From contig NZ_JABXKQ010000056.1 in assembly GCF_017114945.1 (NCBI RefSeq), forward strand, positions 62,001 to 126,000: DNA of 64,000 nt, given 5' to 3'. Shown here piece by piece: positions 28,001 to 36,659 of the stretch (the first letter of the stretch is position 1; each line of letters begins with the position of its first letter). The translations under genes and the position numbers were made by a program. Under the pieces are notes generated by a model. The model was not told where the DNA came from, did no database searches, and worked only from the letters and a program-made list of their open reading frames with translations. Source of the DNA: Nostoc sp. JL34 (GTDB lineage Bacteria > Cyanobacteriota > Cyanobacteriia > Cyanobacteriales > Nostocaceae).

Positions 28001-28735
28001 ATGATTTCCTTCTCCAAGTTTTTCAAGGAAAACCAATTGAGTCAGGTAGCAGCGCTTTTGTTATTGCTACTGCTACTGACAATTGCAGGGATTCCCGGAT
28101 ACCTGACAGGACACTGGCAATGGAAACAGCCGCCCCCTGTTACTACCCTCAATGAGTTAAGACAGATCCGCAAGACTGGGTTAACCCTTCCTGGTTGGCA
28201 AACCATTGAACAAGCAGAACAGCAAATTGGTGAACACAAATGGTCTTTGCAGGTAATTAAAAAAGAAGGTTCCCAATCCCAGGCAATCTTGCTTTTGTTG
28301 CCGCAAAATGGGCCTATGGATCAACCAGAGGTAGAGTGGACAGACGTTAACGGCTGGGGAAGGTCACGCTGGGGAAAGTGGGATGTTGCTCAATCTCGTT
28401 CTGCGGAATTTACTGTGAAACCGCCTGCAAAGTTGGCTTCTAGTATCGAAACTAAAGTAGAAGCGAGGTTTTTTCGCGCCTCCACACCACAGCAAACCTT
28501 TGCTATCTTGCAATGGTACGCTATGCCAGACGGCGGAAATACATCACCTTTACACTGGTTCTTAGCGGATCAATTGGCACAGTGGCATAAGCAACGCACT
28601 CCTTGGGTGGGCGTGAGCATTCTGATTCCAATGGAACCTTTAGGGCAGGTAGAAACATCTTGGTCTTTAGCCCAGTCTATTGGGGAAACAGTCCAAGCTG
28701 CATTGATGGCAGGCCCTTTGTCAAGTCTGTTATAG
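28001..28735 (+). CDS. Cyanoexosortase B system-associated (EpsI-like) protein
   Basis: About 244 residues, started at the ATG at 28001 rather than an upstream TTG at 27986. An N-terminal membrane helix (VAALLLLLLLLTIAGIPGYL) is followed by a periplasmic domain with WQWKQPPPV, LTLPGWQTIEQAEQQIG, VEWTDVNGWGRSRWGKW and LQWYAMPDGGNTSPLHWFLADQL. It is the accessory gene regularly found after cyanoexosortase B. By analogy with EpsI fused to or next to XrtA it probably helps sorting or EPS assembly; its biochemical activity is unknown. Confidence 0.85.
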   Translation: MISFSKFFKENQLSQVAALLLLLLLLTIAGIPGYLTGHWQWKQPPPVTTLNELRQIRKTGLTLPGWQTIEQAEQQIGEHKWSLQVIKKEGSQSQAILLLLPQNGPMDQPEVEWTDVNGWGRSRWGKWDVAQSRSAEFTVKPPAKLASSIETKVEARFFRASTPQQTFAILQWYAMPDGGNTSPLHWFLADQLAQWHKQRTPWVGVSILIPMEPLGQVETSWSLAQSIGETVQAALMAGPLSSLL

Positions 28736-28954
28736 ATGCCTTTGTGCAGAAATTTATCAAAAGTATCTCTATAATTGCGTTCACTCTAAAACTCAGCTAA
28801 AAGATGTTAACAATATGAAGCTAGAAATTAAATTTAGCAAAATTCTTCTCTTTCTCTTAGTAAATACTTGCAGATAAAAGAGATATCTAGGACATTTTTA
28901 GAGTAAAATAACCACTCGGCGCGACTAATTCCTATATCAGTATTTTCTACACCG

Positions 28955-30313
28955 ATGTTTATAGATCCCAGTTATTATATGCGTGGATTCAGCGCCCTGT
29001 GTTGTGTAAGTCTTCAAGTAGGAGTTTTCTTAACAACACCTATCCAACTTGTTGTTGCCCAGCCTTTTCCACCTCAAGGACAATCACCAAGGCAACCCCC
29101 CTCGCCTGTACCAGGTACTGAGGTTGTACCTCCAGGTGCAAATGACGAAATTTCCCCCCAACTCAGCCGCTACCTCTTGGGCCCAGGAGATATAATTGGC
29201 GTTGTACTTCAGCGTCCTCCTGGCCCATACCGCTTAGGAATAGGAGATGGAATTAGCGTTTCGGTTCAACGCTTTCCAGATTTGAGCTTTCAAGCTTTAA
29301 TCAACCCAGAAGGTAATATTGTGGTGCCGTTACTGGGAACAGTTTTCTTACAAGGTTTAACTTTGCAAGAAGCTAAAGAAAAAATTCGCTTGGGTTTAAA
29401 TCGTTATGTGGTTAATCCAGTAATAGTTTTAGCCTTAGCAACACAGCGTCAAGACTTCGGTTTTCAAGCTGTAATTAGTCCAGAAGGCAACATCGTAGTG
29501 CCGCAAGTGGGAACGGTGTCATTACAAGGTTTAACCTTGGAAGAAGCTCAAGAAAAAATTCGCTTGGGTTTAAGTCGCATTTTCCCAGATTCAATCGTGG
29601 TAGTATCTTTGGCAGGGACGCGACCAGTTCAAGTTACCATTAGCGGGGAAATATTTCGACCAGGAATTTATCCGATTAATTCATCAACACCCCGTGTTGC
29701 TGATGCCTTGCTAATATCTGGTGGTTCAACGTTGAATGCAGACCTACGACAGGTGCAAATACGGCGGAAGTTGATTGATGGTTCTGTGATTTCACAAACT
29801 ATTGATTTATATGCAGCACTGCAAAATGGTGGTTCAATCCCTAATTTACGCTTACAAGACGGAGATGCAATACTCGTACCCCGTCGGGAAGTTGGTACTG
29901 ATGACGGTTATGATCGCAATTTGGTAGCACGTTCATCCTTGGCTGTACCACAGATTAGAGTCCGGGTTTTAAATTATGCTGCGGGAGGTCTTTCCATTCA
30001 AGCACTGCCTAACGGCAGTACATTTGTAGATGCTTTGGGAGGAGTAAATCTCGACACTGCTAACCTGCGAGACATCGCTCTGGTTCGCTTTGATCCGGAA
30101 CGAGGTCAAGCTGTTACCCAGAAACTTGATGCTAAAAAAGCTCTGGGCGGTGATGCGTCCCAAAATGTAGCACTTCAAGATAATGATGTTCTTGTTGTTG
30201 GTCGGAACCTCATCGGTAGAATTACTAATTTCCTGACTACTATTACCCAACCTTTCTTCAATGTTCAATCCTTTCTGCGATTTTTTGACAACTTCGGTGG
30301 TGGTTCAAATTAG
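28955..30313 (+). CDS. Wza-like polysaccharide export protein with internal duplication
   Basis: A 452-residue protein with a signal peptide (ALCCVSLQVGVFLTTPIQLVVAQ), a Pro-rich linker, then poly_export and SLBB domains. The entry strand YLLGPGDIIGVVLQ is repeated as YRLGIGDGISVSVQ. A 58-codon unit (FQALINPEGNIVVPLLGTV... and FQAVISPEGNIVVPQVGTV..., offset 174 bp at 29288 and 29462) is tandemly duplicated. SLBB-type segments follow (VQVTISGEIFRPGIYPI; IRVRVLNYAAGGLSIQAL). The protein should form the periplasmic/outer-membrane channel for EPS export. It lies just upstream of a Wzc/GumC gene and after the exosortase pair. Confidence 0.9.
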   Translation: MFIDPSYYMRGFSALCCVSLQVGVFLTTPIQLVVAQPFPPQGQSPRQPPSPVPGTEVVPPGANDEISPQLSRYLLGPGDIIGVVLQRPPGPYRLGIGDGISVSVQRFPDLSFQALINPEGNIVVPLLGTVFLQGLTLQEAKEKIRLGLNRYVVNPVIVLALATQRQDFGFQAVISPEGNIVVPQVGTVSLQGLTLEEAQEKIRLGLSRIFPDSIVVVSLAGTRPVQVTISGEIFRPGIYPINSSTPRVADALLISGGSTLNADLRQVQIRRKLIDGSVISQTIDLYAALQNGGSIPNLRLQDGDAILVPRREVGTDDGYDRNLVARSSLAVPQIRVRVLNYAAGGLSIQALPNGSTFVDALGGVNLDTANLRDIALVRFDPERGQAVTQKLDAKKALGGDASQNVALQDNDVLVVGRNLIGRITNFLTTITQPFFNVQSFLRFFDNFGGGSN

Positions 30314-30562
30314 TGACTTTAAAAGAAGGATACAATCTGGAAATAGTTGGGAGTGGAGGAAGCCACATCTCCAACTTATGTTTGAATTCATTAATGGAAA
30401 AATTTTAAAGATATCAACCGATATATACAGTAGGAAGTTGATAGCGTCCTTATATCCAAGCCACTATCTTGAGTTTGGTGCTTCCTAATTTTGAATTTTG
30501 TTAGCGCAGCGTTAGCGAGTCTGCGAGCGTCATTTTAAATTTTGAATTGGAGCGAAGCGACC
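30314..30562. repeat. Spacer with small dispersed repeat
   Basis: The segment at about 30490-30562 consists of ATTTTGA-like units interrupted by GTTAGCGCAGCGTTAGCGAG (30500-30519) and ends in GAGCGAAGCGACC directly before the start codon at 30563. The first 13 bases of the insert also occur at 20302. No gene is seen. Confidence 0.6.
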
Positions 30563-32752
30563 ATGACCCCACCAATTGTTAAGCGCTATCTTATTGCTTT
30601 TGATAAGTATAAGTGGATTGGACTAGCTAGTTTTGTTTTAGTTGTAGCAGGGTCAACGGTAGTGGCTATGCAACCAGAGCCACCTACTAGCTATATAGCA
30701 TCTGCCGCACTTACTTATAATGGCCCACCAGTTTCTTTCTCTACAACTGGTAGTCAAATCCAACAGCAAGGAAAGGAACTGAATGAGGATGTTTTACTAT
30801 CAAACCAGATAATTGGGGCAGTGGCAGAAAAAGTCGGTGTCAAACCGAAAAAGCTCGGTGATAGTATCGTCCTTTCTCTACCTAAAAAAAACGCCAGGAC
30901 TGGAGAATTAGAGTCTACGACCTTTGAACTGAAATATGTAGATAGTGACGCCAAACGAGCTATACAGGTCTTGGCGGAATTGATGCAAGCGATGATCAAG
31001 TTGAGTAGTGATATCAATACTGGGCGATTACAAGCAATTATTCAAAAAATTAACGATCGCACACCACAAGTTAAACGAGAATTGCAAATTGCTGAGAAGA
31101 AGTTGGAACAGTACGATCGCATAGAGCGAACGGCAATATTGGCAGCAGAGAATGGTAGCTTATTAAGCGCCATTACTGCCAGCCAAAATCTCCAACGGCA
31201 AATTCAATTAACTATTTCTGGGGTTGATGGTCAAGTTCGCAGTTTACAAAATAAGTTAGGCTTAACAGTCGGACAAGCTTATATTTCTTCTGCTTTGAGT
31301 GCCGATCCAATTATTGGTAACTTACGAGCGCAAATTTATCAAAGTGAGTCGCAAATCGCCGTTCTGAGAAAAGATTTGCGACCGGAACACCCAACGATGG
31401 TTCAGTTGCTGCGTCAGAAACAAGCTGCTGAGGAATTGCTGCAACAACGGGCTGCGGAGGTATTAGGTGGTGATGGGACGGCGGCTCCGCTTCAGGGTAG
31501 TGTTGCAGGTATTCGCACCCAAAGCAGCTTAGATCCAGCCCGCCAGCAATTAGCAAACCAAATGGTGTCTTTGCAAACCCAACGGGAGACGCTGCAACAA
31601 CAACTAACTCAAGAAATCCAACAAGAAGCGCAACTACGGCGAGAGTATTCTCTGATACCTAATAAGCAATTAGAGCGATCGCGTTTAGAACAGGAGGTTG
31701 CCCTCAAAAAAGCCATCTATGACCAAATGCAGGTGAAGCTAACCGATGCTAAAACCGCAGAGGCAGAAACTACTAGCAGCCTCAGCATTGCCAGACGCCC
31801 CACAGTCATTGTCGATCTCAAACCTCCCAAGAGTGTGCCTATTACCCTAGCTGTGGGTGGTTTATTAGGTGTGGTGATTGGTGGCGGGGTAATATTTTTG
31901 TTAGGAGCACTGGAAGGGACTTTCAAAACCAGGGAGGATATCCGCCAGAGTCTCAAGCAACGAGAAGTGGCAGTGTTGGGAGAATTGCCTTTAATGCCAG
32001 TTGATGATTTGGATCAAGAAGCTGTGCCGGTGGTACTTTCCCAGGATTCTCCTTATTTAGAATATTATGAAAAATTCCGTAGTAATCTGCGCCGAATTGG
32101 TGGTAAAAACTTAAAGGTGGTGTTGATTACTAGCACCAGTAGCCTAGAGGGTAAAACCGCAAGTGCATATAACTTGGGTGTTGCTTCTGCCCGTGCTGGG
32201 AAAAGAACCTTGATTATCGAAACAGATTTGCGATCGCCTTCCCGTTGTACATCTTTGAAAGTAATTCCTGATCCCGACGCCACTATTGAACCCCTGCGTT
32301 ATTACGCTAATTTAAGTGAATGTATTCGTTTAGTTCCTGATGTAGAAAATTTATACATTGTTCCTAGCCCTGGCCCTGTGCGGCAATCCGCTGCTATTCT
32401 TGAATCTAGCGAAATGCGACGGCTCATGGAGGATGTTCGTGAACGTTTCGATTTAGTCATTTTAGATACTAGTTCTCTCAGCATATCCAATGATCCTTTG
32501 TTAATCCAACCCTACAGCGATGGGATCGTACTAGTGGCGCGGCCACACTATACACAAGAGAATATGCTAGGTGAAGCTATCGATCAATTGGTTGAATCTG
32601 AACTAGGGTTATTGGGAGCAATTATTAATGGTGCTGATATCATCGTTTCTGTACCTGAAGAAGTTGCACAATCATCAACATTTACATCTGAGGTAGAACC
32701 GAAAATTGTAGAAGAATCTGAAGAAGTTTCAGCAAGTGCCAACAAAAACTAA
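30563..32752 (+). CDS. GumC/Wzc-like chain-length protein with degenerate BY-kinase domain
   Basis: About 729 residues, started at the ATG at 30563. Wzz-type topology: a first membrane helix (WIGLASFVLVVAGSTVV), a long periplasmic coiled region (residues about 150-420) and a second helix (ITLAVGGLLGVVIGGGVIFLL). The cytoplasmic P-loop domain is altered: Walker A reads TSSLEGKTASAYNLG without the usual PGEGKST, Walker A' reads IIETDLRSPS with Glu for the first Asp, and the C-terminus lacks the Tyr cluster. It probably regulates polymer length with the Wza-like protein upstream rather than acting as a normal tyrosine autokinase. Confidence 0.85.
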   Translation: MTPPIVKRYLIAFDKYKWIGLASFVLVVAGSTVVAMQPEPPTSYIASAALTYNGPPVSFSTTGSQIQQQGKELNEDVLLSNQIIGAVAEKVGVKPKKLGDSIVLSLPKKNARTGELESTTFELKYVDSDAKRAIQVLAELMQAMIKLSSDINTGRLQAIIQKINDRTPQVKRELQIAEKKLEQYDRIERTAILAAENGSLLSAITASQNLQRQIQLTISGVDGQVRSLQNKLGLTVGQAYISSALSADPIIGNLRAQIYQSESQIAVLRKDLRPEHPTMVQLLRQKQAAEELLQQRAAEVLGGDGTAAPLQGSVAGIRTQSSLDPARQQLANQMVSLQTQRETLQQQLTQEIQQEAQLRREYSLIPNKQLERSRLEQEVALKKAIYDQMQVKLTDAKTAEAETTSSLSIARRPTVIVDLKPPKSVPITLAVGGLLGVVIGGGVIFLLGALEGTFKTREDIRQSLKQREVAVLGELPLMPVDDLDQEAVPVVLSQDSPYLEYYEKFRSNLRRIGGKNLKVVLITSTSSLEGKTASAYNLGVASARAGKRTLIIETDLRSPSRCTSLKVIPDPDATIEPLRYYANLSECIRLVPDVENLYIVPSPGPVRQSAAILESSEMRRLMEDVRERFDLVILDTSSLSISNDPLLIQPYSDGIVLVARPHYTQENMLGEAIDQLVESELGLLGAIINGADIIVSVPEEVAQSSTFTSEVEPKIVEESEEVSASANKN

Positions 32753-32796
32753 TAGTTTCCCAATAGTGAATTGCCAAGTTGGAATTACTTGTATAA

Positions 32797-32892
32797 CTTT
32801 GGGTAAAACCTTGGGGAATTGAGGGTGGAAATTTTAATGCCCAGGGGCGCACAGGTACGCAGAGAATTTGCTCCGAGTTTAGAAAATACTGT
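32797..32892. repeat. Dispersed repeat copy B (about 95 bp)
   Basis: Second copy of the element at 23160-23262, abutting the 3' end of the rhomboid gene. It shares GAATTGAGGGT, GAAATTTTAA, CGCA-AGG and CAGAGAATTTGCTCCGA blocks. Confidence 0.65.
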
Positions 32893-32894
32893 AT

Positions 32895-33566
32895 TTAGTC
32901 ACGCCTAAACAACCCAAATAGGGGAGCGAGAATTACCCCAAAAACAAAACCACCGATGTGGGCCCAGTAGGCAACACCACCAGTTTCCACAGTCATGTTA
33001 GCGGCTGTTTGCAGGGTAGCAAGACCAGATATCACATTTTGCACAATGAAAAGTCCAATTATTACTAGCGCTGGAACTCTGATTGTGGTGATGAAAAATC
33101 CCAAAAATATTAAGGTCATAACTTTAGCGTGGGGAAAGCGGATAATGTACGCACCCAAAACCCCAGAAATTGCACCACTTGCCCCCAAGGAAGGAATCGC
33201 AGAATTCATACCAATAAACCATTGGCACAAGGCAGCTAAAGCACCACACGCCAAATAAAAAATCAGATATTTGGCATGACCCAATCGATCTTCAATATTG
33301 TTGCCAAAAACCCAGAGAAACACCATATTTGAAATTAAGTGCCACCAACCACCGTGTAAAAATTGCGACGTAAATAACGTTATCCACTCTCCACTCAAAT
33401 TGGTGGTTAACTCTTGAGGCACTACCGCATACTGACTTAAAAACTGATTCAATTGTCCATGTGACAGACTCACCTCGTGAATAAAAACTAAAATATTCAT
33501 GCCAATTAACCCGTAGGTGAAATACGGGGTGATTCGCGTCGGATTTTCGTCGTAGAGGGGAAACAC
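32895..33566 (-). CDS. Rhomboid family intramembrane serine protease (copy 1)
   Basis: About 223 residues. The GTG at 33566 is preferred: it aligns with the start of the next rhomboid (PLYDENPTRITPYFTYGL versus PIRDNNPTKITPYVTYGL) and has AGGA about 9 bases upstream; a TTG at 33599 is an alternative. Six membrane segments are visible. The catalytic dyad sits in PSLGASGAISGVLGAY (Ser) and AYWAHIGGFVFG (His), with the auxiliary HLISNMVFLWVFG. Rhomboids cleave transmembrane helices; the substrate here is unknown. A paralogue lies immediately upstream on the same strand. Confidence 0.92.
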   Translation of the reverse strand: MFPLYDENPTRITPYFTYGLIGMNILVFIHEVSLSHGQLNQFLSQYAVVPQELTTNLSGEWITLFTSQFLHGGWWHLISNMVFLWVFGNNIEDRLGHAKYLIFYLACGALAALCQWFIGMNSAIPSLGASGAISGVLGAYIIRFPHAKVMTLIFLGFFITTIRVPALVIIGLFIVQNVISGLATLQTAANMTVETGGVAYWAHIGGFVFGVILAPLFGLFRRD

Positions 33567-33698
33567 AGGTGTTTTTCCTAAATTATTGACTAACTGCAAT
33601 ATAGCTTGTAAGGCTAGCAGTTGCGAAGGTTAGACAATTTCACCTATTAAATCAAACAGTATAATTGAGGGGTACGACGATACTATGAAGAATTACTT

Positions 33699-34412
33699 CT
33701 ACCAAGATTCTTCCTGAGATTTATCGCTAAATAAACCCAATAGTGGGCCGAGAATTGCCCCAAAAATAAACCCACCGGCATGGGCCCAGTAGGCAATACC
33801 ACCGCTTTCCATACCGATGTTAGTACGTGCTTCAAGACTAGTAAGACCGTAGAAGGCTTGTTCCAGAAACCAGAATCCTAAAAAGAAATATGCCGGGACA
33901 CGGAAAGTTGGGAAGAAAATCCCTAAAGGTACAACGCCGAGAACTTCGGCGTTGGGAAAACGGAGAATGTATGCACCCATAACACCTGCGATCGCACCAC
34001 TTGCACCCAACGAAGGAATGCTAGAATCTTGAGCGAAGAACCACTGGGTCAAGGATGCCAAAATACCGCAAGATAAATAAAACAGCAAATATTTGGCATG
34101 ACCTAACTTATCTTCAACGTTGTTACCAAAAATCCACAGAAACAACATATTGCCAGCTAAATGCAAGAAACCGCCGTGCAAAAATTGTGAGGTAATCAAA
34201 GTTGCCCACTCTGGTACTGGTTGATGTACAGAGATGCCTCCAAAGCTTAAAGTCAGTTCTCGTGGAACTACTGCCGCAAGGTGTAAAAATCCATTTAATG
34301 CTTGTGGGGGAAGACTTGCTTCATAAAGAAAAGCGAGGACATTGGCAGCAATCAGTCCATAAGTTACATAAGGCGTGATTTTTGTCGGATTATTATCTCT
34401 AATGGGAACCAC
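33699..34412 (-). CDS. Rhomboid family intramembrane serine protease (copy 2)
   Basis: A 237-residue protein that begins with GTG at 34412, AGGA lying upstream. Motifs: HLAGNMLFLWIFGNN, PSLGASGAIAGVMGAY (Ser nucleophile) and AYWAHAGGFIFGAIL (His). It carries an extra loop in the first periplasmic region (LSFGGISVHQPVPEW) and a hydrophilic tail (SDKSQEESW) compared with copy 1. The two genes are 132 bases apart, in the same direction and similar along their whole length, so they are tandem duplicates that have diverged. Confidence 0.92.
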   Translation of the reverse strand: MVPIRDNNPTKITPYVTYGLIAANVLAFLYEASLPPQALNGFLHLAAVVPRELTLSFGGISVHQPVPEWATLITSQFLHGGFLHLAGNMLFLWIFGNNVEDKLGHAKYLLFYLSCGILASLTQWFFAQDSSIPSLGASGAIAGVMGAYILRFPNAEVLGVVPLGIFFPTFRVPAYFFLGFWFLEQAFYGLTSLEARTNIGMESGGIAYWAHAGGFIFGAILGPLLGLFSDKSQEESW

Positions 34413-34587
34413 GAGCGTTTTTTCCTGATTTTAAGACAGCAATTCTACAATACTGAATTCTGTAAGTAGTTTCTTCTACCTCGTGGATGGCTTTCGCTTT
34501 TAGACTTAAAAACTGAAAGCCAAACCCCTAAACCATTCACTGCATCTGATTCCAATTCAATAGCTGACCAAACCCACTGACAAACTC

Positions 34588-35309
34588 ATGTTTTTTTCAA
34601 ATTCTCTGGAAAATCAACTCCAACGGTGGAACGAAACCATTCGGAATCAGCCGAAAAATCCTAATGCTTACATTCGCCGAGGCATGGTTAACTTTCAACT
34701 GGCCAAGATTGATGAATCTATTCAAGATTTTGATATGGCAGAGCAATTAGATGCTCGTATCAAACCCTACCTCTGGCAACGAGGATTGTCGTATTATTAT
34801 GCAGAAAGATTTACTGAGGGCACTGAACAATTTGAAATAGATTTGACAGTGAATGCTCAAGATGTAGAAGAAACAGTATGGCGATATCTCTGCATAGCTC
34901 GTTCGTTAGGTGTTGAAGAAGCACATAATTCTTTACTAACTGTAAAAAATGACCCTCGACGGATTATGCAGCGCGTATATGATTTGTATGCAGGAAATTG
35001 TACACCAGATGATGTTTTAATTGTTGGTCAATCCGAAGGGATAAAGGGAAATTTTTACAGTCATCTTTACTTGGGATTATATTACGAAGCTGAAAATAAT
35101 CTTGATTTAGCTCAGGAATACAGCGCTTCCCGCTATTATGCAGCACATTTTTTTTCTTGCCCCTTTCTTAGCATACTTTTCAGTTTTAATGATGTACCTC
35201 ATAGCTGCCGGAAGTGCTGTATATAGTGAAAGCTGCTGATAATTACAAAATTGATGATTATATGTGGTATCTGGCAGACGTACATAAAACCCTGCGACGA
35301 TGGTCTTGA
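34588..35309 (+). pseudogene. TPR-repeat protein gene interrupted by a 99-bp insertion
   Basis: The frame starts at ATG 34588 and codes for tetratricopeptide-like helices (NPNAYIRRGMVNFQLAKIDES, IKPYLWQRGLSYYYAERFTEG, HLYLGLYYEAENNLDLAQEY). After 35120 it reads unrelated sequence and stops at 35226. The proper tail, KAADNYKIDDYMWYLADV..., is found in another frame at 35229-35309. Removing 101 bases (35121-35221: the 99-bp element plus one TA copy) rejoins them exactly as ...QEYIVKAADNYKID..., giving 206 residues. The present product would be 212 residues with a foreign C-terminus. The function of the intact protein is unknown; such repeats mediate protein binding. Confidence 0.85.
35121..35219. 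mobile_element. 99-bp MITE-like element with TA target duplication
   Basis: The left end CAGCGCTTCC and the right end GGAAGTGCTG form imperfect terminal inverted repeats, matching at 9 of 10 outer positions and about 20 of 28 overall. TA flanks both sides (35119-35120 and 35220-35221), as left by IS630/Tc1-mariner-type transposases. It has no coding capacity. It interrupts a TPR gene, and its precise removal restores the frame. Confidence 0.8.
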
Positions 35310-35793
35310 TTTGCTCAATAGTAAATAAATTAAGCGTTATGGAAAGGGAAAGGTAGAAAATATTCCCTAGACGAGGAGGCTTTTCGTAAGCGTTGATGCT
35401 TTAGAGCGGCTATACGGATGAAAGAGACAATCACGATCGATTGGTAATCTGCTGCAAGTTGCTTTAATCCTTGTTTCCGTGTCCCTATATCTTTGCGTTA
35501 CCCCTAATCATAAGTATTTGACCAAAATTAAACACATATTGTCTAATCTGTCAATCAATAAGTTCTAATTTAGATTTTTTATAAAGATTGCGTAAAATTA
35601 CTAGTTCTCGTGATAAAGCATTACAAGAATTGCTTTATAAATCAATCTATGAGTAGATATAAACTCAGTTAGCAATCACACATTAACCACTATTTATCTA
35701 GCAGGTAGATAGCAGTTTCAAAGTGGGTTTTTGCTGTTTGATTTAACCCACGCGGTATAGCATTCTGTTAATCAATATCAAAAGGACACAAAT
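35310..35793. other. AT-rich upstream region of the PEP-CTERM gene
   Basis: No gene seen. Inverted repeats: AAAGCA...TGCTTT (35616-35637) and GTGGGTT...AACCCAC (35723-35751). The latter lies about 40 bases before the start codon and might be a regulatory or leader hairpin. AAAGGA at about 35780 is the ribosome binding site. Confidence 0.45.
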
Positions 35794-36450
35794 ATGACTA
35801 GAATTACAACAAAAATAGCCTTGTCTGTTCTAGGAACAGCAGGAATTAGTTTTTTGTCTTGGACACCAGCAAGAGCCGTCATCTTTGTAGAACCCATTGT
35901 GACGACTCAAAATCAAGACATACTCGACACGAAAAAGCCAAGAACCCTTACAGACTATCTACCAGGGCAAGTAATAGAATACGGTGTTCCAGATGTAGCT
36001 AATAACTTTCTAAATGCCACCGGGTACGATATAAATAGCTTGGTCTTTGATTTAAAAACGCTGTCCTATAGTAATCCGAATTCTACTCCACCATTTGATA
36101 ATGAACCAGTGCAGTGGGGAGATGTTAATGGAGATGGAAAGATTGGTTACTCTGCTAATCCTGATCTAAAAAATATTTTTACAGACATTACCGTTGATGG
36201 TAGTACTATCACTTTTAGTGGTGGCGTAATCCCAAACGGAACTCTATTTTACAATCCATTCGCTACCCTGCCTAATCTAGCGCCAGGTGGTGGAATTATT
36301 CCACCAATACCAGCAGAGGTAGAGGATAAAGATGGACCTATCAGAGTGGCTGCTTATTACACCGCTATTCCTGAATCAACTAACGTTTTGAGTGTACTGG
36401 TCTTTGGCGCTTTAGGCGTAGCTTTAAAAGTAAAGCGATCGCTTTGTTAA
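35794..36450 (+). CDS. Predicted PEP-CTERM surface protein
   Basis: A 218-residue protein with an N-terminal signal peptide (IALSVLGTAGISFLSW, cleavage near ARA) and a C-terminal sorting signal: IPESTN, a hydrophobic helix (VLSVLVFGALGVAL), then KVKRS. This is the tripartite layout recognised by exosortases, and the cyanoexosortase gene lies 8 kb upstream. The middle is acidic, strand-rich and contains WGDVNGDGKIGY, a short dockerin/EF-hand-like Ca-binding loop. Enzymatic function is not indicated. AAAGGA precedes the ATG. Confidence 0.82.
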   Translation: MTRITTKIALSVLGTAGISFLSWTPARAVIFVEPIVTTQNQDILDTKKPRTLTDYLPGQVIEYGVPDVANNFLNATGYDINSLVFDLKTLSYSNPNSTPPFDNEPVQWGDVNGDGKIGYSANPDLKNIFTDITVDGSTITFSGGVIPNGTLFYNPFATLPNLAPGGGIIPPIPAEVEDKDGPIRVAAYYTAIPESTNVLSVLVFGALGVALKVKRSLC

Positions 36451-36580
36451 TTCTGTTATATCAAGTCCGGTTAATTACTTATGATTACCGCATCCGTGCA
36501 AAAATCAGGAAAATCTCTTTCTCCCTGCTCCCTGCACCCCTGCGGTCTAAATGATAAGTGCTTTACCCGAACATGATATT

Positions 36581-36618
36581 ACTGGGGACTGGGGACTGGG
36601 GACTGGGGACTGGGGACT
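36581..36618. repeat. STRR heptamer repeat (ACTGGGG)
   Basis: Five perfect head-to-tail copies of ACTGGGG plus a partial one. It lies between the convergent PEP-CTERM and GT4 genes. A shorter relative occurs near 27822-27840. Confidence 0.9.
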
Positions 36619-36659
36619 AGTAAAACATAACTGATAATCACCAATGCCCCATGCCCCCC

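Noticed and set aside
36581-36618. Tandem ACTGGGG copies considered as a CRISPR array
   Set aside because: Seven-base units with no spacers and no cas genes; they are STRR repeats.
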